Part shown: positions 9,112 through 17,439 of the stretch, piece after piece
Position numbering within the stretch: position 1 is the first letter of the stretch
Layout: each line of letters starts with the position of its first letter
Origin: an uncultured Bacteroidota bacterium
Lineage (GTDB): Bacteria > Bacteroidota > Bacteroidia > Chitinophagales > Chitinophagaceae
Direction of reading: 5' to 3'
DNA length: 64,000 nt
Assembly (NCBI GenBank): GCA_903906365.1
Contig: CAIVKC010000045.1
Coordinates: 124,001-188,000 of the forward strand
The notes under the pieces: generated by a model
Seen by the model: only the letters and a program-made list of their open reading frames with translations
The model's database searches: none
What the model was told of the DNA's origin: nothing
Program-made: the position numbers and the translations under genes

Positions 9112-9693
9112 ATGTTTGGTATGACCCTAGACAAAGAATCCGCGATCGCAACAGTCAACATCGAATTCAAGGCCAGGACCACTGATCTTGCCGCCCAGGA
9201 AGAAAAACTTCAGGCGCTGCACCCCTATTTTGCGGGAGAGGACCATCAGGTAGACACTTATTTTCGAGTGCCCAGCGGGCGGCTGAAATTACGGGAAGGA
9301 AACATTGAAAATGCCCTGATCTATTATGAGCGGGATAATACCCCCGGGGCCAAACAATCAGACATACTGATCTATGCCCACCAGCCTGGCAGCGCTTTGA
9401 AGGGGATTTTGGAAAAAGCCTGCGGTATCCGGGCCGTGGTCGATAAACGGCGCCGAATCTATTTTATCGGTCATGTAAAATTCCATTTTGACAGGGTAAT
9501 AGGGCTGGGGGATTTTATGGAAGTGGAGGTTATTGATACCTCCCGAAAGGCTGATATTGGACAACTCAGGGAACAATGCGATCAATACGCCCGTTATTTC
9601 GGTATTAGCCCCCAGGATATGGTGGCGTTTTCCTACAGTGATCTGTTGATACAGGCTCGGCAAACCATTGAGGGGTCTCCTTCCGACGGGTAG
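9112..9693 (+). CDS. CYTH-domain protein, class IV adenylate cyclase-like
   Basis: A 193-residue protein whose N-terminus carries NIEFKAR, the E-x-K start motif of the CYTH fold. Further family marks are DTYFRVPSGRLKLREG, LIYYERDN, VVDKRRRIYFIGHVKFHFDRV and LGDFMEVEVI, alternating charged strands that line the triphosphate tunnel. Known members are class IV adenylate cyclases and tripolyphosphatases; this version resembles the group annotated as class IV cyclases, but no product can be assigned by eye. It begins 5 bases after the second CocE gene and probably shares its transcript. A Met three codons inside (9121) could also be the start. Confidence 0.8.
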   Translation: MFGMTLDKESAIATVNIEFKARTTDLAAQEEKLQALHPYFAGEDHQVDTYFRVPSGRLKLREGNIENALIYYERDNTPGAKQSDILIYAHQPGSALKGILEKACGIRAVVDKRRRIYFIGHVKFHFDRVIGLGDFMEVEVIDTSRKADIGQLREQCDQYARYFGISPQDMVAFSYSDLLIQARQTIEGSPSDG

Positions 9694-10019
9694 GGTGGTT
9701 TTGCCATTTGATTCCTGTGGCTGGGCCCCGGGCAATCTTCCATATGCAAAGCCCGTTTGTCTTAATCATGGGCTTTCTTCGTTTTGAAAAACGGGGGCAT
9801 TTCTATTAAGTAAAAATAACGGGAGTTTTTATTTATTACACCTATTTAGATATCTAGATTATCTTTATATTAGAAAGGTAATTCCACTTAAATTTAATGG
9901 CCTTTACAAAGGGAACGGACCAGCCGTTGGGAGGCAAAAGGATATCTACAGCGCCCAAATGATGGGCTATAGGTAATGGAAATACCCAGGAACAAAAGTA
10001 AACAGATGAATTTTCAACT
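9694..10019. other. Intergenic region between the CYTH and LytTR genes
   Basis: The first part is GC-rich and contains the hairpin AAAGCCC (9748-9754) / GGGCTTT (9770-9776), followed by CTTCGTTTTG and a second small CGTTTT/AAAACG stem. This could end the hydrolase operon, though no clean T tract follows. From 9800 the sequence is AT-rich and presumably holds the promoter of the response regulator; no convincing TAnnTTTG site is visible. No gene is seen. Confidence 0.4.
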
Positions 10020-10751
10020 ATGGGAATCCCGGTTAAGATACTGATCGTAGAAGACGAAATGCTCATTGCTGCCAATATCGCCATGCAGTTGCAGGCTTCC
10101 GGCTACCAAATTGTGGCCATTTATAATAATGGGGAAGATGCCATCGATCATATTAAAAGGGAAAGACCCGATCTTGTCCTGATGGATATACAGCTAAAAG
10201 GCGAGCTAGATGGCATAGCTACTGCGGCTGCCATGCAGGCGCACAGTGCGGTCCCTGTCATTTACCTGACGGCCAATTCTGATGAAACCCATTTCAATCT
10301 GGCCAAATTTACCAATCCCTATGCCTTTTTGTCCAAACCCTTCAAAAAGGATGACCTGCAATACGCCATTGATCTGGCATCCACAAAAATACTGGAGCTG
10401 AATAACTCGCCTTCCAATAACCGGGAGGAATATGTGCTTACCGATCGGATTTTTGTGAAGCATAACAATAGCCTGTCAAAAATCATTATACAGGATATTT
10501 TTTACCTGGAAGCGGAAAGAAATTATTGCCGGATATTCACCAAAAGCAATCAGTACCTACTGGTAAATCCCCTGCGCGCTTTTGAGGATAAACTGCCGGG
10601 TAAGTATTTTTTCCGTATTCACCGGTCCTTTATTGTAAATCTATTCCATATTGATGAAGTTGGATTGGCAGATCTCAAGGTGAACAATATGGTCCTTCCT
10701 TTGACCAGGCAGAGTAGGGAGGACCTTTTACAAAGGCTTCAGACTATCTGA
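10020..10751 (+). CDS. LytTR-family response regulator
   Basis: A 243-residue two-domain regulator. The receiver domain (residues 6-120) has the acidic pocket VEDE, phospho-acceptor Asp56 in LVLMDIQL, Thr in YLTAN and Lys106 in LSKPF. The C-terminal LytTR DNA-binding domain (about residues 145-243) shows IFYLEAERNYCRIFT, LVNPLRAFEDKLP, FFRIHRSFIVN and LPLTRQSREDLLQRL. Such regulators bind short direct repeats. The gene is tail-to-tail with a sensor kinase on the other strand, 36 bases away, which is its likely partner. Targets cannot be deduced here. Confidence 0.93.
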   Translation: MGIPVKILIVEDEMLIAANIAMQLQASGYQIVAIYNNGEDAIDHIKRERPDLVLMDIQLKGELDGIATAAAMQAHSAVPVIYLTANSDETHFNLAKFTNPYAFLSKPFKKDDLQYAIDLASTKILELNNSPSNNREEYVLTDRIFVKHNNSLSKIIIQDIFYLEAERNYCRIFTKSNQYLLVNPLRAFEDKLPGKYFFRIHRSFIVNLFHIDEVGLADLKVNNMVLPLTRQSREDLLQRLQTI

Positions 10752-10786
10752 GGGGATAGGGCAACTACTTTTATCGCGTATAAAAA

Positions 10787-12751
10787 TCAGGCTGTCTTTG
10801 GAAGCTTAAAATCCAACTCGATCCTGGTTCCTGTGGCTTTCTTTTTTTCCATCTTCCCTGATATCTGGTAGGTTAGCAGCTCAATCAGGCTAAGGCCAAA
10901 TCCTTTTTTTTCGGTGTCTTTTGCCTGGGATCCTATTCCATCGTCCTCATAGGCCAGTAACATCCTGAACCCTTGCAGCGGTGTAAGAGAGAGGGTAACA
11001 TTACCGGCTTTTTTACCCGGGAATGCATGTTTGAGGGAATTGGTTAATAACTCATTTACAATCAATCCCAGCGGGACGGCCGTATCAATATCAAGTTCTG
11101 TGGGAATCATGTCATAATGTATGGTAATCTGGCCGACAGCTCCGAAACCTTCGAGCACGTATTTTCCCAGGTCCATGAAATAGTCCTTCATTTCTATGGT
11201 AGCCAGGTTCTTGCCCAGGTAAAGTCTCCGGTGTATCATACTCATGGAATAGACCCGGCTCTGAATTTCATTCATGGCTTCCACTACGGCCGGATCTTTT
11301 ATCTGGGCAGTCTGCAGGCTGACCAGGCTGCTCACCACCTCCAGGTTGTTTTTTACCCGGTGATGAATTTCTTTGAGCAGAAACTCTTTCTCCTTGTTTT
11401 GTTTTTCAAGCAGTTTGTTCTTCCGGCGATTGATTTGCAGGGCCTTGTTAAGAAAAATAAGAAATAAAAATAGTAGTATGATAAAAGAGACGGCGTAAAA
11501 CTGGACAAGGCGCTGTTGTTTTAAGGCCAGCCGCTGGGCTGAGATGGTGATTTCCTTTTCCTTTACGTCAAACTGGGTCTGCAGCAGCGACATTCTCTGG
11601 TCGGCGCTGTCCGTATAGAGCTGCCCTTTTAAAGTGTCATACTTGGCGTAGGCTTCAAAAGCTTCCTTGTACCGTCGCTCCCTGGCCAGGGCATTGCCCA
11701 GTGTCTGGTAGGCCTGATTCAGGTAGTATTTATCTCCGAATAATGGGGTAGCAATCCGGATGCAGCTGTCCAGGCTGTTGATGGCTTCCCGGTTATCGCC
11801 CCGGGCATACTGGATCTGTCCCAAAGCAAGCCAGCTTCGCATCACCATGAAATTATTGTCCAGGAGCCTGGCATATTGGATGGCGTGGCTGGCTGCCGAG
11901 AATGCTTCTGAATAAAATTTGAGCTGAATGTTCAGCTCTGCCAAAAAGATATACGCATCGCTGAGGTTGTTGTAAAATCCGTATTTCTCCCCCATGGCAA
12001 TGGAGCGGGTAAAATAATTTTTGGCATTACTGAATTTTTTGAGCGCCATATAATTGAACCCGACGACAAAGAGGGTAAAATCATAGTCCAGATCCTCCAA
12101 TCCCCTGGCTTCGAATTGGTCAAGGGAACGGAGCCCGAATTCCAGACCCTTTTCAAACTTGTTTTGCTTCCAGAAAAGGTTGCTTAAATCGCTATAAGCT
12201 AATGCTATGGCCTTTTTGTCTTTTAGTTTTTCGCCGTATCTCAGTGAGATTTCGGCGTAATCAGCGGCTTTGTCCAGTTGCCCCCTGCGTTCAAAAACAT
12301 AACCCAGCTGGGTATTGAGGAAGGCCTGGTCCGCTTCGGTCACTTTGGATTTTGCCTGTTGGAGCACGTAAAAAGCATCATCGAGTCTTTCCATCCTAAG
12401 CAGGATGGCACCCTGGGTTATCTGGAAACGGCCGTTCCAAACCAGGTTTTTTTTCTTTTGCGTGGTATCCAGTCCCCTTACTGTGTATTTTAGGGCGCTG
12501 TCCAGATTGCGGGTATGCCAGTAGTAAGCCAGGTCATTTAGCACCGAAAAATACAGCGTGTCATTTTTGATTTTTGGGAGTTTCAGGGCCAGGGTGTCAA
12601 GGTATCCCGCCCCGAACTGGTCGGTCTCTACAAAGACCTTTTTGTAGGAAAGCGGGTGGGCCTCCTCAAAAGGCTGCGCTTTTCCTGAAAAGGGGATGAT
12701 ACCTCCCAGTAGCAATCCTGAAAAAATAATTTGATACAATGAACGGTTCAT
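10787..12751 (-). CDS. TPR-containing sensor histidine kinase (HisKA_2 type)
   Basis: A frame of 685 codons is open from 12844, but the Met at 12751 precedes a clear signal peptide (MNRSLYQIIFSGLLLGG to SGKAQ), giving about 654 residues. The periplasmic part (roughly residues 40-400) is a series of TPR-like helical pairs (for example AKNYFTRSIAMGEKYGFY, REAINSLDSCIRIA, YKEAFEAYAKYD). One membrane helix (FYAVSFIILLFLFLIFL) follows, then a coiled linker and LLKEIHHRVKNNLEVVSSLVSLQ with the phospho-accepting His of the HisKA_2/HWE-related class. The ATPase domain has VNELLTNSLKHAF and GFGLSLIELL. This is the standard Bacteroidota kinase paired with LytTR regulators. Confidence 0.9.
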   Translation of the reverse strand: MNRSLYQIIFSGLLLGGIIPFSGKAQPFEEAHPLSYKKVFVETDQFGAGYLDTLALKLPKIKNDTLYFSVLNDLAYYWHTRNLDSALKYTVRGLDTTQKKKNLVWNGRFQITQGAILLRMERLDDAFYVLQQAKSKVTEADQAFLNTQLGYVFERRGQLDKAADYAEISLRYGEKLKDKKAIALAYSDLSNLFWKQNKFEKGLEFGLRSLDQFEARGLEDLDYDFTLFVVGFNYMALKKFSNAKNYFTRSIAMGEKYGFYNNLSDAYIFLAELNIQLKFYSEAFSAASHAIQYARLLDNNFMVMRSWLALGQIQYARGDNREAINSLDSCIRIATPLFGDKYYLNQAYQTLGNALARERRYKEAFEAYAKYDTLKGQLYTDSADQRMSLLQTQFDVKEKEITISAQRLALKQQRLVQFYAVSFIILLFLFLIFLNKALQINRRKNKLLEKQNKEKEFLLKEIHHRVKNNLEVVSSLVSLQTAQIKDPAVVEAMNEIQSRVYSMSMIHRRLYLGKNLATIEMKDYFMDLGKYVLEGFGAVGQITIHYDMIPTELDIDTAVPLGLIVNELLTNSLKHAFPGKKAGNVTLSLTPLQGFRMLLAYEDDGIGSQAKDTEKKGFGLSLIELLTYQISGKMEKKKATGTRIELDFKLPKTA

Positions 12752-13094
12752 ATCTGCAGATGCCGTGGAAAGGCTGGTTTCCGATTTTAGGGTGCTGTCT
12801 GTTGACAGTACTGGTAAATGTAATACATCAATCCGACAAAGCAAATGGTATTTGCCGGTTCACACTTTCCCCTAAAGTGAACAGATGCGCCTTAAACATT
12901 TCCCGGGGCAGATGGTTCCGTTTGGCCGCTCATGTTCCGGGCGGGAAAAGACCGTTTTGTTGGGACTTAGCCATGGGCTTGGGTAAAAAATGGAGGAACT
13001 CGGACAATATTTTGGCACTTTGGGACCAGTTGTCCTGATTTCACTGGAAATAGATGGGATATTTAGGTAGCCGAGTATTAAAATTGAAATAGTT
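12752..13094. other. Divergent intergenic region, kinase versus cupin pseudogene
   Basis: About 340 bases hold the promoters of the kinase (minus) and of the broken cupin gene (plus). The short repeat CTGTTGACAG is present near 12796, and the end next to the cupin is AT-rich. No gene or convincing promoter consensus is seen. Confidence 0.35.
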
Positions 13095-13109
13095 ATGGGA
13101 CCAAAACAA

Positions 13110-13569
13110 ATGAATAAACCCATCAGGGTGACCCGGCTTGTTCTGTTTTTGGCCTGGTGTACTCACAAGGTATGGCTGAGGGCAACACTACCAGTACAAA
13201 CCAGCAGGTTCAGTACTTCACCGGGAATCCGGCAGACTGGCCCAAGGAACAGGACGCCGTTGTGTCAGCTCCCGGGAATCATCGGATCCTGCTGGAAAAT
13301 GAATCCGTCAGGGTACCCGGTGTAACCTTCGGACCCCGGGAAACAGCACCTGTCCATCATCACCAGTGGCCAATAGTTTTTTATATTCACACTGCCGGGG
13401 ATTTTATCGGCCTGGAAGGCGCAGGCAATGTCATCATGGATACCCGCAAACTGCCTGCCCCGCTCAAAGGTCCGCTAACCATGTACAAGGAACCCAAGCT
13501 CTGCACAGGGTCGAAAATCGGAGCCTGCGCATTACGTCACAAATGATCTGGGTCCAAATGAAAAAATAG
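13110..13569 (+). pseudogene. Exported cupin-domain protein, broken by two frameshifts
   Basis: Three reading frames must be joined to recover one protein. The first (from ATG 13110) encodes a signal-like start, MNKPIRVTRLVLF. After the T run at 13146-13150 the sense moves to the next frame, giving YSQGMAEGN, then NHRILLENESVRV, PVHHHQWPIVFYI and LKGPLTMYKEP, a cupin core with a His triplet. Near 13490-13502 the sense moves again and ends with LHRVENRSLRITSQMIWVQMKK. Both shifts are single-base-sized, so they are either true decay or sequencing indels in short homopolymers. In intact relatives this family is a small cupin with a metal-binding His cluster. Confidence 0.7.
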
Positions 13570-14023
13570 TCAGCACCCCGGGGGCAAAGCGGAAAATAAG
13601 GACAAAAAAAGGGGAGTCCCGGGTAGCAGCCGGAAAGGTAAAACGGCCTGTTTTCAGGCAGGGAGTCGGCCAAAGTAGCTGGCTAGCCGGGTGGACTCCG
13701 GGGGATATCTACCTTAGCTGCTTGCCGGGAAAGGAAGGCTAAAAAAATGGGCTGGGGGTATGGCCCGATACCGGAGGAAGGAAAATGCATCGCGCACTGA
13801 AAAAAGGGTAATGACCCTTGCAAACTAATTAGTGATCTCTTTAATTTTGATCTGCCCTTGCCTTCCGCATGGCAGGGTGGGGCCGGGCGGCTGCCGGAAT
13901 CTTGATCTCAATTGAAAGGTGTCATTGCCCTGGAAACTGAAAAAAAAACCGGGGGGGAAGGGTTCGGGTACACATTTGGGGTTATGGCTCCCGGCATTCA
14001 ATGATCAAACAAATACTTAAAAT
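13570..14023. other. Intergenic stretch without a recognised gene
   Basis: About 450 bases, G-rich on the plus strand, separate the broken cupin gene from the iminopeptidase-like gene. No frame gives a recognisable protein and no hairpin with a T tract is present. The last 25 bases are AT-rich and lead to the ATG at 14024. Confidence 0.4.
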
Positions 14024-15052
14024 ATGAAAGCACCTGTAATGGCGGTTCTTTTTTTTCTGATAGCTGCCGGCTGTCAAAACACCCATGAGCCAGGCCAATC
14101 CCTTACTGCTTCACCAAAGGACGACACAGCTTATGTCATCAAAACAGGCGGGGTAACCATGATAAGGGTCGATGGCAAGTACAATGTATGGACCAAAAAG
14201 GTCGGCAACGGAAAAATCAAAGTGTTGCTGCTGCATGGCGGACCGGGATTCAGCCATGACTATTTTGAATGTTTTGAGGATTTCCTGCCTTCCGAAGGAA
14301 TATCTTTTTATTATTATGATCAGCTGGGTTGCGGCAATTCGGATGCCCCGGCAGACAGTTCCCTGTGGAACCTGCCCAGGTATGTTGAAGAAGTGGAGCA
14401 GGTTCGCAAGGGACTGGGCCTGGATAGTTTTTATTTGTTGGGTCATTCCTGGGGCGGTATGCTTGCCATGGAATACCTGTCCAAGTACCAGTCTCATGTA
14501 AAAGGGGCGGTTATTTCCAATATGACAGCCAGCGTCGCCAGCTACGTGCCCTATGCCGAAAAACTGAAAAAACAGTTTCTTTCCAAATCAGAATTGCAGA
14601 CCTATGATTCCCTGGACAAACTCAAAGCGTATGACAAGCCGGCTTACCAGGACCTGTTGATGGGTAAACTGTACACCCATACGATTTGCCAGCTGCCGGT
14701 GACCCAATGGCCTGAACCCCTGTTGAGAACTTTCCGGAAGGCAAATACGTCCATTTACATGGAGATGCAGGGAGTGGACGAATTTCATATAACCGGCAAT
14801 TTCAAGGACTGGAATATGTGGGACAGACTCGCAGAAATCAAAGTGCCTACCCTGGTTATCGGGGGAATGCACGATGAGATGAACCCCGAAGATATTAGAA
14901 GAGAAGGCCGTCTTATTCCAAACAGCCATACCTATCTCTGCCCCAACGGAAGCCACCTGAGCATGTATGACGACCAGCGCAATTACTTTAACAGTCTGAT
15001 AGATTTTCTAAAACAGGTGGACGGCAATCAGTTCCTGCCGGATAAAAAATAA
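14024..15052 (+). CDS. Proline iminopeptidase-like alpha/beta hydrolase lipoprotein
   Basis: A 342-residue protein with a lipoprotein signal (VLFFLIAAGC; lipidated Cys about residue 17). LLLHGGPGFSHDYF is the oxyanion-hole HGGPG of the S33 prolyl aminopeptidase family; YYYDQLGCGNSD is the family's DQxGxGxS block; GHSWGGML carries the nucleophile Ser. GGMHDEMNP supplies the acid and GSHLSMYDD the His. Members release N-terminal proline or hydrophobic residues from short peptides, here presumably in the periplasm because of the lipid anchor. The next gene starts 17 bases later and is likely co-transcribed. Confidence 0.88.
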   Translation: MKAPVMAVLFFLIAAGCQNTHEPGQSLTASPKDDTAYVIKTGGVTMIRVDGKYNVWTKKVGNGKIKVLLLHGGPGFSHDYFECFEDFLPSEGISFYYYDQLGCGNSDAPADSSLWNLPRYVEEVEQVRKGLGLDSFYLLGHSWGGMLAMEYLSKYQSHVKGAVISNMTASVASYVPYAEKLKKQFLSKSELQTYDSLDKLKAYDKPAYQDLLMGKLYTHTICQLPVTQWPEPLLRTFRKANTSIYMEMQGVDEFHITGNFKDWNMWDRLAEIKVPTLVIGGMHDEMNPEDIRREGRLIPNSHTYLCPNGSHLSMYDDQRNYFNSLIDFLKQVDGNQFLPDKK

Positions 15053-15069
15053 TCTCCTAAACAGTTCAT

Positions 15070-15777
15070 ATGCCAGTAGCCAGCTCCAAATTCAAATTCG
15101 AACTTTCCGGGTATTATTTTACCGGGTTGATCGGGCTGGTCCTGTTGGGTTTCTGGCCCTCCTATTTTTCCAAGTTCTTCGACGGGAGCGGCCGGTTCAG
15201 TTTCTATTTCCATTTTCACGCAGCCGTGGTGGGTCTGTGGATTCTGCTGCTGATCATCCAGCCCCTGCTGATCCGCAAAAGGAAGATGGCCCTGCACCGC
15301 TTCCTGGGAAAACTCAGTTATGGATTGTTTCCGCTTCTTTTTGTCTCCATCCTTTTGCTGGCACATAGCCGCATCCAGGGACTAAAAGGGGACCTGGGCC
15401 TTAACCTGTTTGTCCCCTTCAAAGACCTGCTCATTATCGGTGTAGCCTATTACATTGCGATCCGTTACCGTTATACCGTGGATATCCACGCCCGGGGAAT
15501 GGTCGCCACGGGTTTGGTATGCATAGAACCGGCCCTGTCCAGGCTGCTATATAATACGACACACCTGGTGCCTTTTTATTATCTGGCGACTATTGCCGTC
15601 ATATACATATTGTTGATTGTACTCATTATCCGGGAACGGAAGCAGCCCGTCGGCCGCTGGGTTTTTCCCCTGATCCTTGGACTTTATGCAATCGTTCATG
15701 CCATCATCTTATTTCAAATAAGGATCGGACCCTGGGAACTTTTTTGCAAATGGTTTGCATCCCTGCCCATTACCTGA
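15070..15777 (+). CDS. Multi-pass membrane protein, unknown function
   Basis: A 235-residue integral membrane protein with about seven hydrophobic helices. Conserved-looking polar marks are FYFHFHAAVVGLW in the second helix region, RKMALHRFLGKLSY just after the third, and DIHARGMVATGL in the middle. The spaced His residues recall heme- or metal-binding membrane proteins of the DUF2306/cytochrome type, but this is only a resemblance. It follows the iminopeptidase-like lipoprotein by 17 bases. No function is assigned. Confidence 0.75.
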   Translation: MPVASSKFKFELSGYYFTGLIGLVLLGFWPSYFSKFFDGSGRFSFYFHFHAAVVGLWILLLIIQPLLIRKRKMALHRFLGKLSYGLFPLLFVSILLLAHSRIQGLKGDLGLNLFVPFKDLLIIGVAYYIAIRYRYTVDIHARGMVATGLVCIEPALSRLLYNTTHLVPFYYLATIAVIYILLIVLIIRERKQPVGRWVFPLILGLYAIVHAIILFQIRIGPWELFCKWFASLPIT

Positions 15778-15946
15778 AAGGGCGGAAAACCATGAAAGAT
15801 CGGTACGGGTACAAACAGGTATTTGCCCGCCCGCTTGCTGCAGGCTGTTGCATACCCCGGCTGCCAGGGATAAGCCGGCTTTGACAAGGCAGGTCCGAAA
15901 ACCCCCCGCATGTCGGATTGTGTTGATCAGACCATAACGGGTCAAT

Positions 15947-16408
15947 TCAGGCGGTTTGCGGCGATGGCTGCTTTCTTTTAGGAAGCCCCTTTCCATCCTG
16001 CAGCAGCTGGCAGAGGCTCTCGCTGGCATAGAAGGTCCATCCTTTGGCACAGTCAGCATAACATTCCAAACCCGGGATCAGTCCCCAATGGGTAAAGTCA
16101 ATGGTTGAGCCGCCGGCGGTAGGCGTGATCTCCCAAAGTAAACGGGTCCCTTTCCATTCGTGCTTGTCAGCCAGCCAGTGCAGGTAACAGTCAGTTACTT
16201 CCCAATGAATGGAGCGTCCTTCCCGGAGCTCAAGAACCCGGAAACTGACAAAAGTTTCTCCGAAGCGGACCGTAAAGACATCCTGGGTCTTAAGGGTGCT
16301 TCCTTCCAGATTTTCGGTCCACCATGCCCATACCCGATTAATGGCATCATAGGCTGCCCCGGCATCGGCAGTGCTTGAGAGGACAATTTTAAAGTGCTCA
16401 TTTTCCAT
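15947..16408 (-). CDS. SRPBCC (AHSA1-like) domain protein
   Basis: A 153-residue protein with a START/Bet v1-like pattern: VWAWWTENLEGS near the start, FRVLELREGRSIHWEVTD in the middle, LLWEITPTAGGSTIDFTHWGLIP and a long C-terminal helix (CAKGWTFYASESLCQLLQDG). It is the last gene of a three-gene minus-strand operon; its ATG overlaps the end of the ArsR-type gene (11 bases). AHSA1-like proteins next to ArsR regulators are common and poorly understood; they may bind hydrophobic small molecules. Confidence 0.87.
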   Translation of the reverse strand: MENEHFKIVLSSTADAGAAYDAINRVWAWWTENLEGSTLKTQDVFTVRFGETFVSFRVLELREGRSIHWEVTDCYLHWLADKHEWKGTRLLWEITPTAGGSTIDFTHWGLIPGLECYADCAKGWTFYASESLCQLLQDGKGLPKRKQPSPQTA

Positions 16409-16733
16409 GTTGGTTATTTTTGGTGTTATTTAATATGGATTCCAGTTTGGCGAATTTTGCAGCCCAGAACGAATCGAAATATTGGATCCATTCCCGCAGC
16501 CTGTCAAAACCTTCTTTTTGAATTGTGCAATATCTTTCGCGGCCCTGATCGCGAATGGAAATAAATCCGGCTTCCTGCAGTATTTTAATATGCTTGGAAA
16601 CAGCCGGTCTGCTGATCGGGAAATTGTCTGCGAGGTGATTGATCGTCAGGCTTTCTTTGGTCAGTAAATGCAAAATTTCCCTTCGGTTCTTATCGGCGAT
16701 TACTTGAAATACATCAAGGGTTGGCAGCGGCAT
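16398..16733 (-). CDS. ArsR-family transcriptional regulator
   Basis: A 111-residue winged-helix protein: FQVIADKNRREILHLL, LTINHLADNFPISRPAVSKHIKIL (recognition helix) and EAGFISIRDQGRERYCTI (wing). It has no ArsR-type metal-binding Cys pair, so it belongs to the group linked with SRPBCC proteins rather than to metal sensors. It overlaps both neighbours (20 bases with the upstream and 11 with the downstream SRPBCC gene), so the three form one operon. Two 16-base palindromes ahead of the first gene are its likely autoregulatory sites. Confidence 0.92.
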   Translation of the reverse strand: MPLPTLDVFQVIADKNRREILHLLTKESLTINHLADNFPISRPAVSKHIKILQEAGFISIRDQGRERYCTIQKEGFDRLREWIQYFDSFWAAKFAKLESILNNTKNNQHGK

Positions 16734-17166
16734 TTTTGTCTTTGTTGAGGTGATCGTCTATTTTTTTGATATTCTTGAGCCATCCTTCGTTCATGGCGTT
16801 GAACAGGGTGAAATGCTCCAGTTCACGGAATCCGCTATGCTCCAGGAAAAGTTCGGTTCCCCCTTCCTTTGGACGCAGGGTCCAATAGACCACTGAATCC
16901 AGGGTGAACTGCTGGTTTCCGGGCCCTGCCTTCCAGGAATAAGTAAGCTTCCGGTAAGGAACAATCTCCAGCACTTTGCAATGGAAGATGCCGTCAAGGT
17001 TCATTTGTGGAAGGGGGCGGGTCCTAAACTGGAATTCATAGCCGAGGATGGGAAGAAAATCATTGGGCATCAGCCACTGCTCCATCAGGGCGGATTGGGT
17101 GAGATATTCCCAGACCCGCTCGGGAGGATGGGCGAAATAAAGGTTGTGTGAAATGGTGGTAGACAT
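16714..17166 (-). CDS. SRPBCC (AHSA1-like) domain protein, first gene of the ArsR operon
   Basis: The frame opens at 17199, but those codons run through an operator palindrome, and MSTTISHNLYFAHPPERVWEYL starting at 17166 is a normal AHSA1 beginning; this gives 150 residues. LMEQWLMPNDFLP, GYEFQFRT, YSWKAGP, GTELFLEHSGF and the C-terminal NEGWLKNIKKIDDHL helix follow the family order. It is a diverged relative of the last gene of the operon. Its product may act with the other SRPBCC protein on the same ligand; this is inference. Confidence 0.88.
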   Translation of the reverse strand: MSTTISHNLYFAHPPERVWEYLTQSALMEQWLMPNDFLPILGYEFQFRTRPLPQMNLDGIFHCKVLEIVPYRKLTYSWKAGPGNQQFTLDSVVYWTLRPKEGGTELFLEHSGFRELEHFTLFNAMNEGWLKNIKKIDDHLNKDKNAAANP

Positions 17167-17171
17167 AATAA

Positions 17172-17187
17172 GTAACTTTTTGGTTAC
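17172..17187 (-). promoter_or_regulatory. Second operator site, imperfect palindrome
   Basis: GTAACTTTTTGGTTAC keeps the outer GTAAC/GTTAC half-sites of the perfect palindrome 28 bases further upstream. It lies five bases from the chosen start codon, in the leader of the SRPBCC-ArsR operon. Binding here would block transcription start or early elongation. Confidence 0.6.
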
Positions 17188-17199
17188 ATAAATATACAT

Positions 17200-17215
17200 G
17201 TAACTTATAAGTTAC
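17200..17215 (-). promoter_or_regulatory. Perfect 16-base operator palindrome for the ArsR-type regulator
   Basis: GTAACTTATAAGTTAC is a perfect palindrome. With the second site at 17172-17187 it forms a pair spaced 28 bases start to start, close to three helical turns. The position directly ahead of an operon that encodes an ArsR-family protein fits autoregulation. Confidence 0.7.
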
Positions 17216-17369
17216 GCAAATTTAAAATAATAAAACATGTAAATATTTGATTTTGAAATAAGTATGAACGGTATTCCTCCTCTGCAGCGGGCCCCATGGG
17301 GCCCAGGTAATCCCATGTATGGCAGATCCTACCGGAGAAAAGGGTCAGGTGGGTTGGGCATTATATGAC

Positions 17370-17402
17370 AAAAATGAAGCGGGTCTTACTGGAAGACCCG
17401 CT
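17370..17402 (-). terminator. Terminator after the globin-like lipoprotein gene
   Basis: AGCGGGTCTT (17378-17387) pairs with AAGACCCGCT (17393-17402) around a five-base loop. Reading the minus strand, the stem is followed by TCATTTTTG, so it ends the transcript coming from 17440. Confidence 0.75.
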
Positions 17403-17439
17403 TGAAAAGCATGGGCAAAGCTTTGCCTTAATATTTTGG

